This document shows positions 1 through 6,158 of a DNA stretch of 11,231 bases, piece by piece (position 1 is the first letter of the stretch; every line of letters begins with the position of its first letter). The DNA lies in the NCBI GenBank assembly GCA_018066225.1, contig JAGHRU010000041.1:1-11231 (forward strand). The letters run 5' to 3'. The notes below the pieces were generated by a model. That model worked only from the letters and a program-made list of their open reading frames with translations, did not search any database and had not been told where the DNA came from. Source of the stretch: Candidatus Equimonas enterica. GTDB taxonomy: Bacteria > Bacteroidota > Bacteroidia > Bacteroidales > Bacteroidaceae. The translations under genes were made by a program, and so were the position numbers.

Positions 1-1
1 C

Positions 2-181
2 GCCGCCTACGCCCATTTTCGTCCCTACCGCCAGCACCGCGTCTATGCCTGCCCCACCTTGCGCGTGCCTTACTTCGAGGACATCGCCTTCCACCCCGAC
101 CGCATCCTCGGCGACTTGCGACAAATCGCCGAGCAGCGTGCCGATACGTTGCACTATTTCTTCCCACTCCCGTTACGATGA
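2..181 (+). CDS. ABC transporter substrate-binding protein, C-terminal fragment (cut by window edge)
   Basis: Only the last 59 residues are present; the start lies before the window. The visible end has a short stretch PYFEDIAFHPDRILGDLRQI followed by LHYFFPL. This is the usual ending of periplasmic binding proteins for iron-siderophore, heme or cobalamin uptake (BtuF/FhuD/FepB type), where a conserved 'PD.IL.DL' helix precedes a final Y/F-rich strand. The stop TGA (179-181) overlaps the ATG of the permease gene (178-180), so the two are probably translationally coupled in one uptake operon. The mature protein would sit in the periplasm, commonly as a lipoprotein, and pass ligand to the downstream permease. 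Family assignment rests on this short tail plus the neighbour. The ligand cannot be told. Confidence 0.72.
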   Translation, partial: AAYAHFRPYRQHRVYACPTLRVPYFEDIAFHPDRILGDLRQIAEQRADTLHYFFPLPLR

Positions 182-1209
182 AGGTTAATCGTGTTGCCGC
201 TCTTTGGATTGTGCTCTCTGCGACTGCCGTCGTGGTGCTGACCCTCTGCGTACTTTGCACCGGCAGTGTGCCCTTGTCCGTCGGCGATGTGTGGGCTGCC
301 TTGACGGGGCGTGTGCCGCAGACACCGACCATCGATGCCGACCTCGCACATTTTGTCGTGTGGGAGACACGCTTGCCAGAGGCCTTGGTGGCGATACTCT
401 CGGGCGCAGCCTTGGCGGTGAGTGGGCTCATCATGCAGACACTCTTTCGCAATCCGCTGGCCGATCCGTCGCTCTTGGGCGTCGGGGCAGGGGCTGCCGT
501 CGGTGCTGCCGTCGCTATCCTCGTTTTTGGAGGGGCACTCATGGCGGTGGGCAGCACGCTGTGTGTCGTCGTGGCCGCTATGACAGGTGCCACGCTCGTC
601 GTGGCGCTGCTGACGCTGGTGGCACGCCGCGTGAACGACAATGCCTCGCTACTCATCATCGGCGTGATGCTCTCGCTCTTTGCCGGGGCCATCGTGACGC
701 TGCTCAACTACCATGCTGCTGCCGACGGCGTGCGCCAATTCGTGCTGTGGGGCATGGGCGATTTCAGCAGCGTGGGCCTCCCACTCTTGCCGCTCTACGC
801 TTGCTGTCTTTTGCCGCCGCTGCTCTTGCTGCCTTGCTGCGCCAAGGGGCTTGACGCATTGCTCTTGGGACACGACTATGCGGCTACGCTCGGGGTCAAT
901 GTCAGGCGGCTGCGCCCGTTGCTGCTCCTGGCAGCAGGTTGGCTTACTGCGGTTACTACGGCGCTCTGCGGCCCTATCGCTTTCGTCGGTCTCGCCGTGC
1001 CCCACCTCGCGCGTGCCCTTGTCGGCAGTGGCTTGCACCGCGTCCTGCTGCCGCTGACCATGCTTTTGGGAAGTGTGGTCTGCCTCTTGTGTCAATTGCT
1101 GTGCAGCGCATCATTGCTGCCTTTTGCCCTGCCGCTGAATGCACTCACGCCGCTCATCGGTGCGCCCGTGGTGATAGGCCTTATGCTGCGCGGTAAGGCG
1201 CAAGCATAG
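178..1209 (+). CDS. FecCD/BtuC-family ABC transporter permease (iron, heme or cobalamin uptake)
   Basis: A 343-residue, very hydrophobic protein of normal family length, predicted to be the inner-membrane channel of an importer for iron-siderophore, heme or cobalamin. Family landmarks are in order: RLPEALVAILSGAALAVSG (about 65-83) leading to Q87 and RNPLADPSLLGVGAG (91-105); WGMGDFSS (191-198); the cytoplasmic ATPase-coupling segment around LGVNVRRLR (238-246); CGPIAFVGLAVPHLAR (264-279), matching the G.I.FVGL..PH..R signature; and the terminal NALTPLIGAP helix (321-330). The start is fixed by the ATGA overlap with the upstream binding-protein gene. The partner ATPase gene does not follow: the operon ends here at a hairpin and the next gene is convergent, so the ATPase must lie upstream or elsewhere. 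Codon choice is GC-rich, like its neighbours. Substrate is uncertain. Confidence 0.93.
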   Translation: MKVNRVAALWIVLSATAVVVLTLCVLCTGSVPLSVGDVWAALTGRVPQTPTIDADLAHFVVWETRLPEALVAILSGAALAVSGLIMQTLFRNPLADPSLLGVGAGAAVGAAVAILVFGGALMAVGSTLCVVVAAMTGATLVVALLTLVARRVNDNASLLIIGVMLSLFAGAIVTLLNYHAAADGVRQFVLWGMGDFSSVGLPLLPLYACCLLPPLLLLPCCAKGLDALLLGHDYAATLGVNVRRLRPLLLLAAGWLTAVTTALCGPIAFVGLAVPHLARALVGSGLHRVLLPLTMLLGSVVCLLCQLLCSASLLPFALPLNALTPLIGAPVVIGLMLRGKAQA

Positions 1210-1242
1210 CCCGCGCCATAGCGTGTAGGTACTAACCTACGA

Positions 1243-1282
1243 CTGCGCCCCTGACTTCCTTGTTTGGAGGTCAGGGGCGCAG
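1243..1282. terminator. Strong hairpin between convergent genes (likely bidirectional terminator)
   Basis: A 17-bp stem (1243-1259 with 1266-1282) containing one T-G wobble encloses the loop TTGTTT. It lies between the end of the permease gene (1209) and the end of rng (stop at 1289-1291), so it can serve both strands. There is no long T-run on either side, which is common for Bacteroidota terminators. A smaller 6-bp hairpin, GTAGGT-ACTA-ACCTAC, sits just upstream at 1225-1240. Confidence 0.8.
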
Positions 1283-1288
1283 TAGATG

Positions 1289-2902
1289 TTAGTGCATGTC
1301 GCCTGTCTCTTGCAGTTCTATTTCCTCTCCGTTGGAGTCATAGAAGTGGTATTCGAGATAAGCCAGTTTCTGGCTTGCTACGATGCTGATGCGCGGACTG
1401 AATTTGAGTTTCCACCGCCATGCGATGGGGAAAAGGCCGCGACGCAGGTAGGCGGCGACGAAGGGATGGACGTGAAGTCGGAACTTACGGATGCCGATGG
1501 TGTGCACCAAAGTGTTGATTTTGCTCTCCAAGGCATCAGTGAACAGGAGGGAGGACTTGATGCTTCCCGTGCCTCCACAGGTGGGGCATGCCTCTTCGAC
1601 GGTGACGTTGGTGGCAGGACGTACACGCTGTCGCGTGATTTGCATGAGGCCAAACTTGGAGAGCGGCAAGATGTTGTGCTTGGCGCGATCTCGCTTCATG
1701 TTCTCCACCATGCGCTCGTACAGGGCCTGGCGGTGCTCCGCTTCGGCCATGTCGATGAAGTCCACCACGATGATGCCGCCGATGTCGCGTAGGCGCAGTT
1801 GGCGTGCTATCTCGTCGGCTGCCCCGAGATTGACGTCGAGGGCGTTGATTTCTTGACCTTCGGCCGACTTGCTTCGGGTGCCCGAATTGACATCTACGAC
1901 ATGCAGTGCCTCGGTTTGCTCGATGATGAGATACGCGCCGTGCTTGTAGGATACGATGCGCCCGAGCGAGGTCTTTATCTGCTTGGTCACAGAGAAATTG
2001 TCAAAGATAGGGACGGTGCCCTTGTAGTGCTTGACAATGTCTTTGCGGTCGGGAGCGATGAGCGTCACATAGCTCTTCAACTCGTCGCAGATGTTGGGGT
2101 CATTGACGTAGATGTTCTCGTAGGAGGGATTCAATAAGTCGCGGAGCATACCGACAGCGCGGCTGGTCTCTTCATAGACAAGGGCAGGCGACTTCTTGGC
2201 ATTGCCCTTGTTGGCATCCGGGGTCGCAGCCTTTAAGCGTTGCTGCATACGTCGCACGGTGTCTTCCCACTGCGCGATGAGGCTATTGAGTTCCTCCGTG
2301 AGTTCTTCGGCTGCCGCATCCTCGGCTACGGTGCGGATGATGACGCCGAAGCCAGAGGGCTTGGCACCATGGATGATGCGCTTGAGTCTGGCGCGCTCTT
2401 TGTCTTTCTTGATTTTCGTGGAGACGTTGATTTTCTCGCTGAAAGGCATGAGCACAAGATAGCGGCCAGCAAAGGATAACTCACAGGTGAGGCGAGGGCC
2501 TTTGGTGCTTATGGGCTCCTTGACGATTTGTACGAGCAGCATATCACCTTGTTTCAGCACATTCTGTATGCTCCCATCCTTGCCCGTGTCGGCTTGATTG
2601 GGTATGGTGCCGATGCGTGGTACGCTACTGGGGCGAGCACTGGCCGTTGCGATGTACTTTTCCATCGCATGGTAGTGCGCACCCAAGTCGAGGTAATGCA
2701 AGAAAGCATCACGCTCGTGTCCGACATTCACGAAGCAGGCGTTGAGTCCTGGCATGATTTTGCGTACAGGGGCCAGGTAGATGTTGCCCACTGCGAAGTG
2801 CTCTGTGCGGCCTTCTCTCTGAAACTCGACGAGTTTTCCTTCTTCGAGAAGCGCGATTTGCACCTCAGCAGGTTGCACATCAACGATAACTTCGCTTTTC
2901 AT
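1289..2902 (-). CDS. rng: Ribonuclease G/E family endoribonuclease
   Basis: A 537-residue RNase G-type enzyme, a Mg2+-dependent endonuclease that processes rRNA and turns over mRNA in the cytoplasm. An S1-like RNA-binding domain occupies about residues 36-130 (VGNIYLAPVRKIMPGLNACF). The catalytic DNase-I-like domain carries both expected metal aspartates: D337 in HVVDVNSGTRSKS and D381 in GGIIVVDFIDM. The zinc-link cysteines are C439 and C442 in ACPTCGGTGS. Length fits RNase G of Bacteroidota; the long disordered scaffold tail of E. coli RNase E is absent. The ATG at 2900-2902 begins MKSEVIVDVQPAEVQIALLE, the usual family start, and no Shine-Dalgarno sequence precedes it. It lies downstream of the HU and mS38-like genes on the same strand and may share their transcript or use a weak promoter just upstream. 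Confidence 0.96.
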   Translation of the reverse strand: MKSEVIVDVQPAEVQIALLEEGKLVEFQREGRTEHFAVGNIYLAPVRKIMPGLNACFVNVGHERDAFLHYLDLGAHYHAMEKYIATASARPSSVPRIGTIPNQADTGKDGSIQNVLKQGDMLLVQIVKEPISTKGPRLTCELSFAGRYLVLMPFSEKINVSTKIKKDKERARLKRIIHGAKPSGFGVIIRTVAEDAAAEELTEELNSLIAQWEDTVRRMQQRLKAATPDANKGNAKKSPALVYEETSRAVGMLRDLLNPSYENIYVNDPNICDELKSYVTLIAPDRKDIVKHYKGTVPIFDNFSVTKQIKTSLGRIVSYKHGAYLIIEQTEALHVVDVNSGTRSKSAEGQEINALDVNLGAADEIARQLRLRDIGGIIVVDFIDMAEAEHRQALYERMVENMKRDRAKHNILPLSKFGLMQITRQRVRPATNVTVEEACPTCGGTGSIKSSLLFTDALESKINTLVHTIGIRKFRLHVHPFVAAYLRRGLFPIAWRWKLKFSPRISIVASQKLAYLEYHFYDSNGEEIELQETGDMH

Positions 2903-2920
2903 GATGTGGGTGTGTGTTGT

Positions 2921-2930
2921 GCAAAAGTTA
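2921..2930 (-). promoter_or_regulatory. Possible weak promoter element for rng
   Basis: The minus strand reads TAACTTTTGC, resembling the Bacteroidota -7 element TAnnTTTGC but with one extra base. It ends 18 bases before the rng start. I see no convincing TTTG at -33. rng could equally be expressed by readthrough from the upstream genes. Confidence 0.35.
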
Positions 2931-3032
2931 AGAGGAAAGGGGAATTGGGGCGTGTGGCGTAATCAGCACAGGGCTGCCAGCGTTGTTCCAAATTCCTCTT
3001 ACCTCTTTTACAAGCGTATTTCAGCCGATGGC

Positions 3033-3122
3033 TTACTTGTTCTTATGACGGTTCTTACGCAGTCTCTTCTTACGCTTGTGAGTGGACATCTTGTGTCTCT
3101 TTTTCTTCTTTCCGTTAGGCAT
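3033..3122 (-). CDS. 29-residue mS38-like small ribosomal protein (AURKAIP1/COX24 domain)
   Basis: A tiny gene encoding 29 residues, starting MPNGKKKKRHKMSTHK and ending RHKNK. Eleven lysines and five arginines make up over half of it, with three histidines. The pattern KRHKM.THKRKKRLRKNRHK matches the short AURKAIP1/COX24-domain peptides annotated across Bacteroidota. These are related to mitochondrial mS38 and to mycobacterial bS22, which bind rRNA near the decoding centre of the small subunit. The role is therefore inferred to be a structural ribosomal component. It starts 32 bases after the HU stop codon, behind an A/T-rich, SD-less leader, and ends 130 bases before rng, so cotranscription with HU is likely. 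The ATG at 3120-3122 is the only start that gives the conserved N-terminus; M12 is internal. Confidence 0.85.
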   Translation of the reverse strand: MPNGKKKKRHKMSTHKRKKRLRKNRHKNK

Positions 3123-3154
3123 TGCTTTAAGCTTTAGCAGGTTAATATATACTG

Positions 3155-3430
3155 TTAATGTTTTATCTGTGCCATGAAGCTCTTAGCGGGCTTGAAAGCG
3201 GGTATGTTGTGCTCGGGGATGACGAGCGTGGTATTCTTGGAGATGTTGCGTGCCGTCTTTTGGGCGCGTTTCTTCAAAATGAAGGAACCGAAACCTCTGA
3301 GGAAGACAGGTGTGCCTGCAAGGAGGGCTGCTTTAACGTTGCGCATGAAGGACTCGATGCAAGTGAGTACAATCGTGCTTTCTATTCCCGTCTCTTTTGA
3401 GATCTGCTTTACGATGTCTGCTTTTGTCAT
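3155..3430 (-). CDS. HU-family DNA-binding protein
   Basis: A 91-residue protein of standard HU/IHF length. The N-terminal helical dimerisation part (MTKADIVKQISKETGI, about 1-40) is followed by the GFGSF turn (46-50) and the DNA-binding beta-arm (about 51-75), which contains RNISKNT (61-67). The closing motif is IPAFKPAKSF (76-85). It binds and bends DNA as a dimer, organising the nucleoid. Conservation of the arm and of the proline-bearing tip (IPEHNIP) argues for normal function. A consensus promoter sits 55 bases upstream of the start (3485-3516). The ribosomal peptide gene and rng follow on the same strand, so the gene is probably the first of a small transcription unit. The sequence cannot separate HU from IHF subtypes. 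Confidence 0.95.
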   Translation of the reverse strand: MTKADIVKQISKETGIESTIVLTCIESFMRNVKAALLAGTPVFLRGFGSFILKKRAQKTARNISKNTTLVIPEHNIPAFKPAKSFMAQIKH

Positions 3431-3484
3431 CTGTTACAAGACTATTTGTGGTGTGATACGTGGGGGCTGTTTGGAAAAAACGAT

Positions 3485-3516
3485 GCAAAGTTATGAATTT
3501 CCCACGAAGTGACGAA
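3485..3516 (-). promoter_or_regulatory. Bacteroidota-type promoter of the HU gene
   Basis: On the minus strand TTCG (3513-3516, one mismatch to TTTG) is followed after exactly 19 bases by TAACTTTGC (3485-3493), a perfect TAnnTTTGC -7 element. Transcription would begin roughly 45-50 bases before the HU start codon. Confidence 0.75.
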
Positions 3517-3525
3517 ATTTCTGCC

Positions 3526-3543
3526 GTCTTTTTTTTCAAAGAC
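3526..3543 (-). terminator. A/T-rich hairpin between ompH-like gene and HU promoter
   Basis: GTCTTT (3526-3531) pairs with AAAGAC (3538-3543) around the loop TTTTTC, giving a weak 6-bp hairpin about 80 bases past the stop of the OmpH-like gene and just upstream of the HU promoter. It could end the preceding transcript, but the stem is short and the distance long. Confidence 0.3.
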
Positions 3544-3621
3544 AGCACTTTTCGCTTTGCGCATAAGGCAAAAACGGGCATTTCGACCACTTGGCCAGCG
3601 CGAAAGTGAGTGCGTGATACC

Positions 3622-4218
3622 TTATTTCTTCTTGTAAGCCTTGTTGAGTCCAGCCACGATGTCGTCGGTAATATCCAGCGCGGGGTCGGCGTAGAGGACG
3701 CTGGTGCCTACTTTGCTCAGGATGAGGCTGTATTTACCGTCTTTGTTGTACTCCTTGATGTAAGCGTTTACGCGGTCGAGCAGGTCCTTGTTGAACTTCT
3801 CTTGTTCGGCCGACAACTTCTGCGCGAGTGAGGTTTCGAGTTTTTGTCCTTCTTCTTGCATGCGTTGCAGTTTGGCCATTTCCTTTTTGTAGTCAGCCTC
3901 GTTGGTGATTTCGCCTTTCTGCATCTGTTGTTGCAGACGGCTCTGGGCGTTCTGAGACTGACTCATCTTGTTGTTAAGTTGGGTGTCATACTGCTTGCTC
4001 AATGCTTCGAGGCGTTTCTTCTCGTCTTGGAAGTACTGATAGTGCTCTTGCAGCGAGTCGATATCGACATAGGCGATACTTGTCGTCCCGGCTTTGGCTT
4101 CGGCTTTGGCGAGGCCGGGCTGCTTGACGCTGCCTGCGGGGTCATTGTTTTTCTGACAAGCCGTCAGTGTGGCGGCCAAGAGGGCTGCGGAGAGGCAGAC
4201 GATGTGGGAGAGTTTCAT
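3622..4218 (-). CDS. OmpH/Skp-family periplasmic chaperone-like lipoprotein
   Basis: A 198-residue protein with a lipoprotein signal: MKLSHIV, a hydrophobic stretch, then the lipobox LTAC with acylated C21. The mature part follows the OmpH/Skp plan: a beta-strand SIAYVDIDSL (47-56), a long charged and glutamine-rich coiled coil (about 62-145), and the closing YSLILSKVGTSVLYADPALD (163-182) with a final helix. Skp-type proteins hold unfolded outer-membrane proteins in the periplasm as jellyfish-shaped trimers. Unlike E. coli Skp, this one is predicted to be lipid-anchored, as in many Bacteroidota homologues. Its ATG overlaps the stop of the upstream 78-residue membrane protein (TCAT on the plus strand, ATGA on the coding strand), so the two are probably translationally coupled. 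Client specificity is unknown. Confidence 0.9.
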   Translation of the reverse strand: MKLSHIVCLSAALLAATLTACQKNNDPAGSVKQPGLAKAEAKAGTTSIAYVDIDSLQEHYQYFQDEKKRLEALSKQYDTQLNNKMSQSQNAQSRLQQQMQKGEITNEADYKKEMAKLQRMQEEGQKLETSLAQKLSAEQEKFNKDLLDRVNAYIKEYNKDGKYSLILSKVGTSVLYADPALDITDDIVAGLNKAYKKK

Positions 4219-4451
4219 GATATTTGCAGATTTGTGTTGGTAGGTTTCGTGGACTTCTCTTTGACGGCATTGGGATTGTCGCGGCGTGCTTCGCGGTCCT
4301 GGGTCTGGGCGCAGTGGATGCCTCGGCGTTGCATTTCGCGGTTGGCACTGACGTGGGTATTGGCGAATTTACCTTTGATGATGACCCCGATGGAGAGCAA
4401 AATAAAGGCGATAGCGACAAATATCAGCGTGAAGAGGAGTGTTTTCAGCAT
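4215..4451 (-). CDS. Conserved small membrane-anchored protein of unknown function
   Basis: A 78-residue protein with one N-terminal membrane helix (about residues 4-26) and a hydrophilic tail. The tail carries FANTHVSANREMQRRGIHC (29-47), AQTQDREARR and then NPNAV. I recognise this layout (helix, 'THVS.N..M...GIHC..(S/T)QD.EAR') as a small protein recurring in Bacteroidales, but know of no assigned function. The single cysteine C47 inside the conserved block is the most striking residue. The gene is immediately preceded by a perfect promoter and overlaps the OmpH-like gene by four bases, so it heads a two-gene transcript. The linkage hints at a role in envelope assembly, which is inference only. 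It could also be an unrelated hitch-hiker. Confidence 0.82.
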   Translation of the reverse strand: MLKTLLFTLIFVAIAFILLSIGVIIKGKFANTHVSANREMQRRGIHCAQTQDREARRDNPNAVKEKSTKPTNTNLQIS

Positions 4452-4472
4452 TTTATTTGTAAATTTGCACGT

Positions 4473-4504
4473 GCAAAGTTACGGCTTTTCTGCGTGAGGC
4501 CAAA
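4473..4504 (-). promoter_or_regulatory. Consensus Bacteroidota promoter of the small-membrane-protein/ompH-like unit
   Basis: The minus strand has TTTG (4501-4504), exactly 19 bases, then TAACTTTGC (4473-4481), which fits the TTTG-N19-TAnnTTTG consensus completely. The start codon at 4449-4451 lies 21 bases after the -7 element, so the leader would be only about 15 bases. Confidence 0.85.
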
Positions 4505-4533
4505 ACCTTTTGCCATTTTTTGCGTTTCCGACA

Positions 4534-4566
4534 CGCGAAATTTGTTGTTTCGCGCGTACACACGCG
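4534..4566 (+). promoter_or_regulatory. Inverted repeat upstream of pepD (possible operator)
   Basis: CGCGAAA (4534-4540) and TTTCGCG (4548-4554) form a perfect 7-bp inverted repeat around TTTGTTG. The spacer contains a TTTG that could be the -33 element for pepD. A second repeat, CGCGT-ACAC-ACGCG (4553-4566), overlaps its right arm, so the two hairpins exclude each other. I see no good TAnnTTTG element 19-21 bases downstream, only the A/T-rich TTATAAATAC, so the promoter itself is uncertain. Confidence 0.4.
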
Positions 4567-4611
4567 TTTATAAATACGTCAAGATATCCAACTACAACAT
4601 ACCTATTTACA

Positions 4612-6072
4612 ATGGACAATCAAGCACAACTTACTCCGAAAGCAGTGTTCGACTGCTTCGCACAGGTCAATCGCGTACCTCGCCCCTCCAAGCATGAGGA
4701 GCAGATGATAGCGTTCTTACAGCAATTTGGTGAAGGCCTCGGGCTGGACACCCGCGTCGATGAGACGGGCAATGTCATCATCCGCAAGCCTGCCACTCCC
4801 GGCTACGAAAATCGCAAGACCGTCATCCTGCAAAGCCACTCCGACATGGTGTGCGAGAAGAATGCCGACCTCGACTTTGACTTCATGAAAGATGCCATAC
4901 AGACCTACGTCGATGGCGAGTGGATGAAAGCCAAGGGCACGACGCTGGGTGCTGACGACGGCATCGGCGTAGCCATGGAGATGGCTATTCTGCAAGCCAC
5001 GGACATTGAGCACGGTCCCATAGAGTGTGTGTTCACACGCGATGAGGAGACGGGTCTCACTGGCGCAGAAGGCATGAAGCCCGGCTTTATGACGGGCGAC
5101 TACCTCATCAATCTCGACTCCGAGGATGAGGGCCAGATGTTTGTCAGTTGCGCTGGTGGTGCGCGCACCACGGCCTATTATGACTACACCTTCGAGCCCC
5201 TGCCTGCTGGTTACTTTGCCGCCAAGGTCTATGTCAAGGGGCTCAGCGGCGGTCACTCTGGCGACGACATCAACAAGAAACGTGCCAATGCCAACCGTCT
5301 CATCGTGCGCTTCCTCTGCGACGAGATGGAGCAGACCGACCTTCGTCTGCTCGACATCCAGAGCGGTGGTCTGCACAATGCCATTCCCCGCGAGGGCTGG
5401 GCGCTCATCGCTGTCCCTGCGGCCTACAAGGAGCAGTTGCGCATCGACCTCAATGTCTTTGCCAGCGAAGTGCGTGAGGAATATGCCACCACGGAGCCCG
5501 ATATGCTCATCGACATGGAGAGCGTAGCCGATGCGCCCCAGCAGGCTATCGCCAAGACGGTGGCAGACAAGATGCTGCTCTCGCTCCGTGCTGTGCACAA
5601 TGGCGTCTATGCCATGAGCCAAGACCTCGATTGGCTGGTGGAGACCTCTTCCAACCTTGCCTCTATCCATCGTGAGCAGGAGAGCATCGTGGTCACCACT
5701 TCGCAGCGCAGCAGCGTGGCCAGCCGCATCAAGGAGATGACGGCTGTGGTGCGTGCGGCCTTCACCCTTGGCGGCGCGCGTGCCGTCACCAACGAGGGCT
5801 ATCCCGGCTGGAAGATGAATCCCAACAGCGAAATCGTCAAGATCGCAGCCGAGAGTTACCGTCGTCTCTTCAATAAAGACCCCAAGATACTCGCCATCCA
5901 TGCTGGCCTCGAATGTGGCCTGTTCAGCGAGAAATATCCTCATCTCGACATGGTAAGTTTCGGGCCTACGCTCCGTGGCGTACACTCGCCTGATGAGCGT
6001 TTGCTCATTCCCACCGTGCAGATGGTATGGGACCACCTGCTCGACATCCTCCGGAACATCCCCAATAAGTAA
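4612..6072 (+). CDS. pepD: Aminoacyl-histidine dipeptidase / cytosol non-specific dipeptidase (M20 family)
   Basis: A 486-residue M20C metallopeptidase, matching E. coli PepD in length. It cleaves dipeptides such as Xaa-His in the cytoplasm, using two zinc ions. Zinc ligands and catalytic residues are visible: H76 and D78 in QSHSDMVCEKN, bridging D115 in LGADDGIG, E145 (general base) and E146 in RDEETGLTGA, D169 in INLDSEDEG, and H458 in RGVHSPDE near the end. The dimerisation lid lies between, beginning near LSGGHSGDDI. The frame is open upstream to 4510, but MDNQAQLTPKAVFDCF is the natural family start, and the upstream residues look like translated promoter DNA. It is divergent from the small-membrane-protein gene and is closed by a strong terminator. 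In protein-fermenting Bacteroidales, such enzymes complete peptide breakdown. Confidence 0.96.
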   Translation: MDNQAQLTPKAVFDCFAQVNRVPRPSKHEEQMIAFLQQFGEGLGLDTRVDETGNVIIRKPATPGYENRKTVILQSHSDMVCEKNADLDFDFMKDAIQTYVDGEWMKAKGTTLGADDGIGVAMEMAILQATDIEHGPIECVFTRDEETGLTGAEGMKPGFMTGDYLINLDSEDEGQMFVSCAGGARTTAYYDYTFEPLPAGYFAAKVYVKGLSGGHSGDDINKKRANANRLIVRFLCDEMEQTDLRLLDIQSGGLHNAIPREGWALIAVPAAYKEQLRIDLNVFASEVREEYATTEPDMLIDMESVADAPQQAIAKTVADKMLLSLRAVHNGVYAMSQDLDWLVETSSNLASIHREQESIVVTTSQRSSVASRIKEMTAVVRAAFTLGGARAVTNEGYPGWKMNPNSEIVKIAAESYRRLFNKDPKILAIHAGLECGLFSEKYPHLDMVSFGPTLRGVHSPDERLLIPTVQMVWDHLLDILRNIPNK

Positions 6073-6079
6073 TCTTCGG

Positions 6080-6137
6080 CAAGAGGTGTCGCGGTCGTCA
6101 TCGATACTGACGGCCTGCGACGCCTCTTGTCTTTTCT
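6080..6137 (+). terminator. Strong rho-independent terminator after pepD
   Basis: A 21-bp stem (6080-6100 with 6108-6129) with two T-G wobbles and one bulged T encloses the 7-base loop TCGATAC and is followed directly by TCTTTTCT. It begins 8 bases after the pepD stop. The next gene starts only 21 bases beyond the T-run, so the hairpin separates two same-strand genes and could also act as a partial attenuator. Confidence 0.9.
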
Positions 6138-6158
6138 ATCTTTTAGCCTTGTCGCTTT

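Noticed and set aside
3333..3590. 85-codon minus-strand frame overlapping the HU gene and its promoter
   Set aside because: It overlaps the HU gene in another frame, has no family resemblance and would read through the HU promoter.
4510..4611. N-terminal extension of PepD from an upstream in-frame ATG
   Set aside because: The extra 34 residues would translate the divergent promoter region and the inverted repeats. MDNQAQLTPK at 4612 matches the usual family start and length.
4717..6036. Minus-strand open frame of 439 codons opposite pepD
   Set aside because: It lies wholly within pepD, whose zinc ligands and length are textbook; the antisense product resembles nothing.
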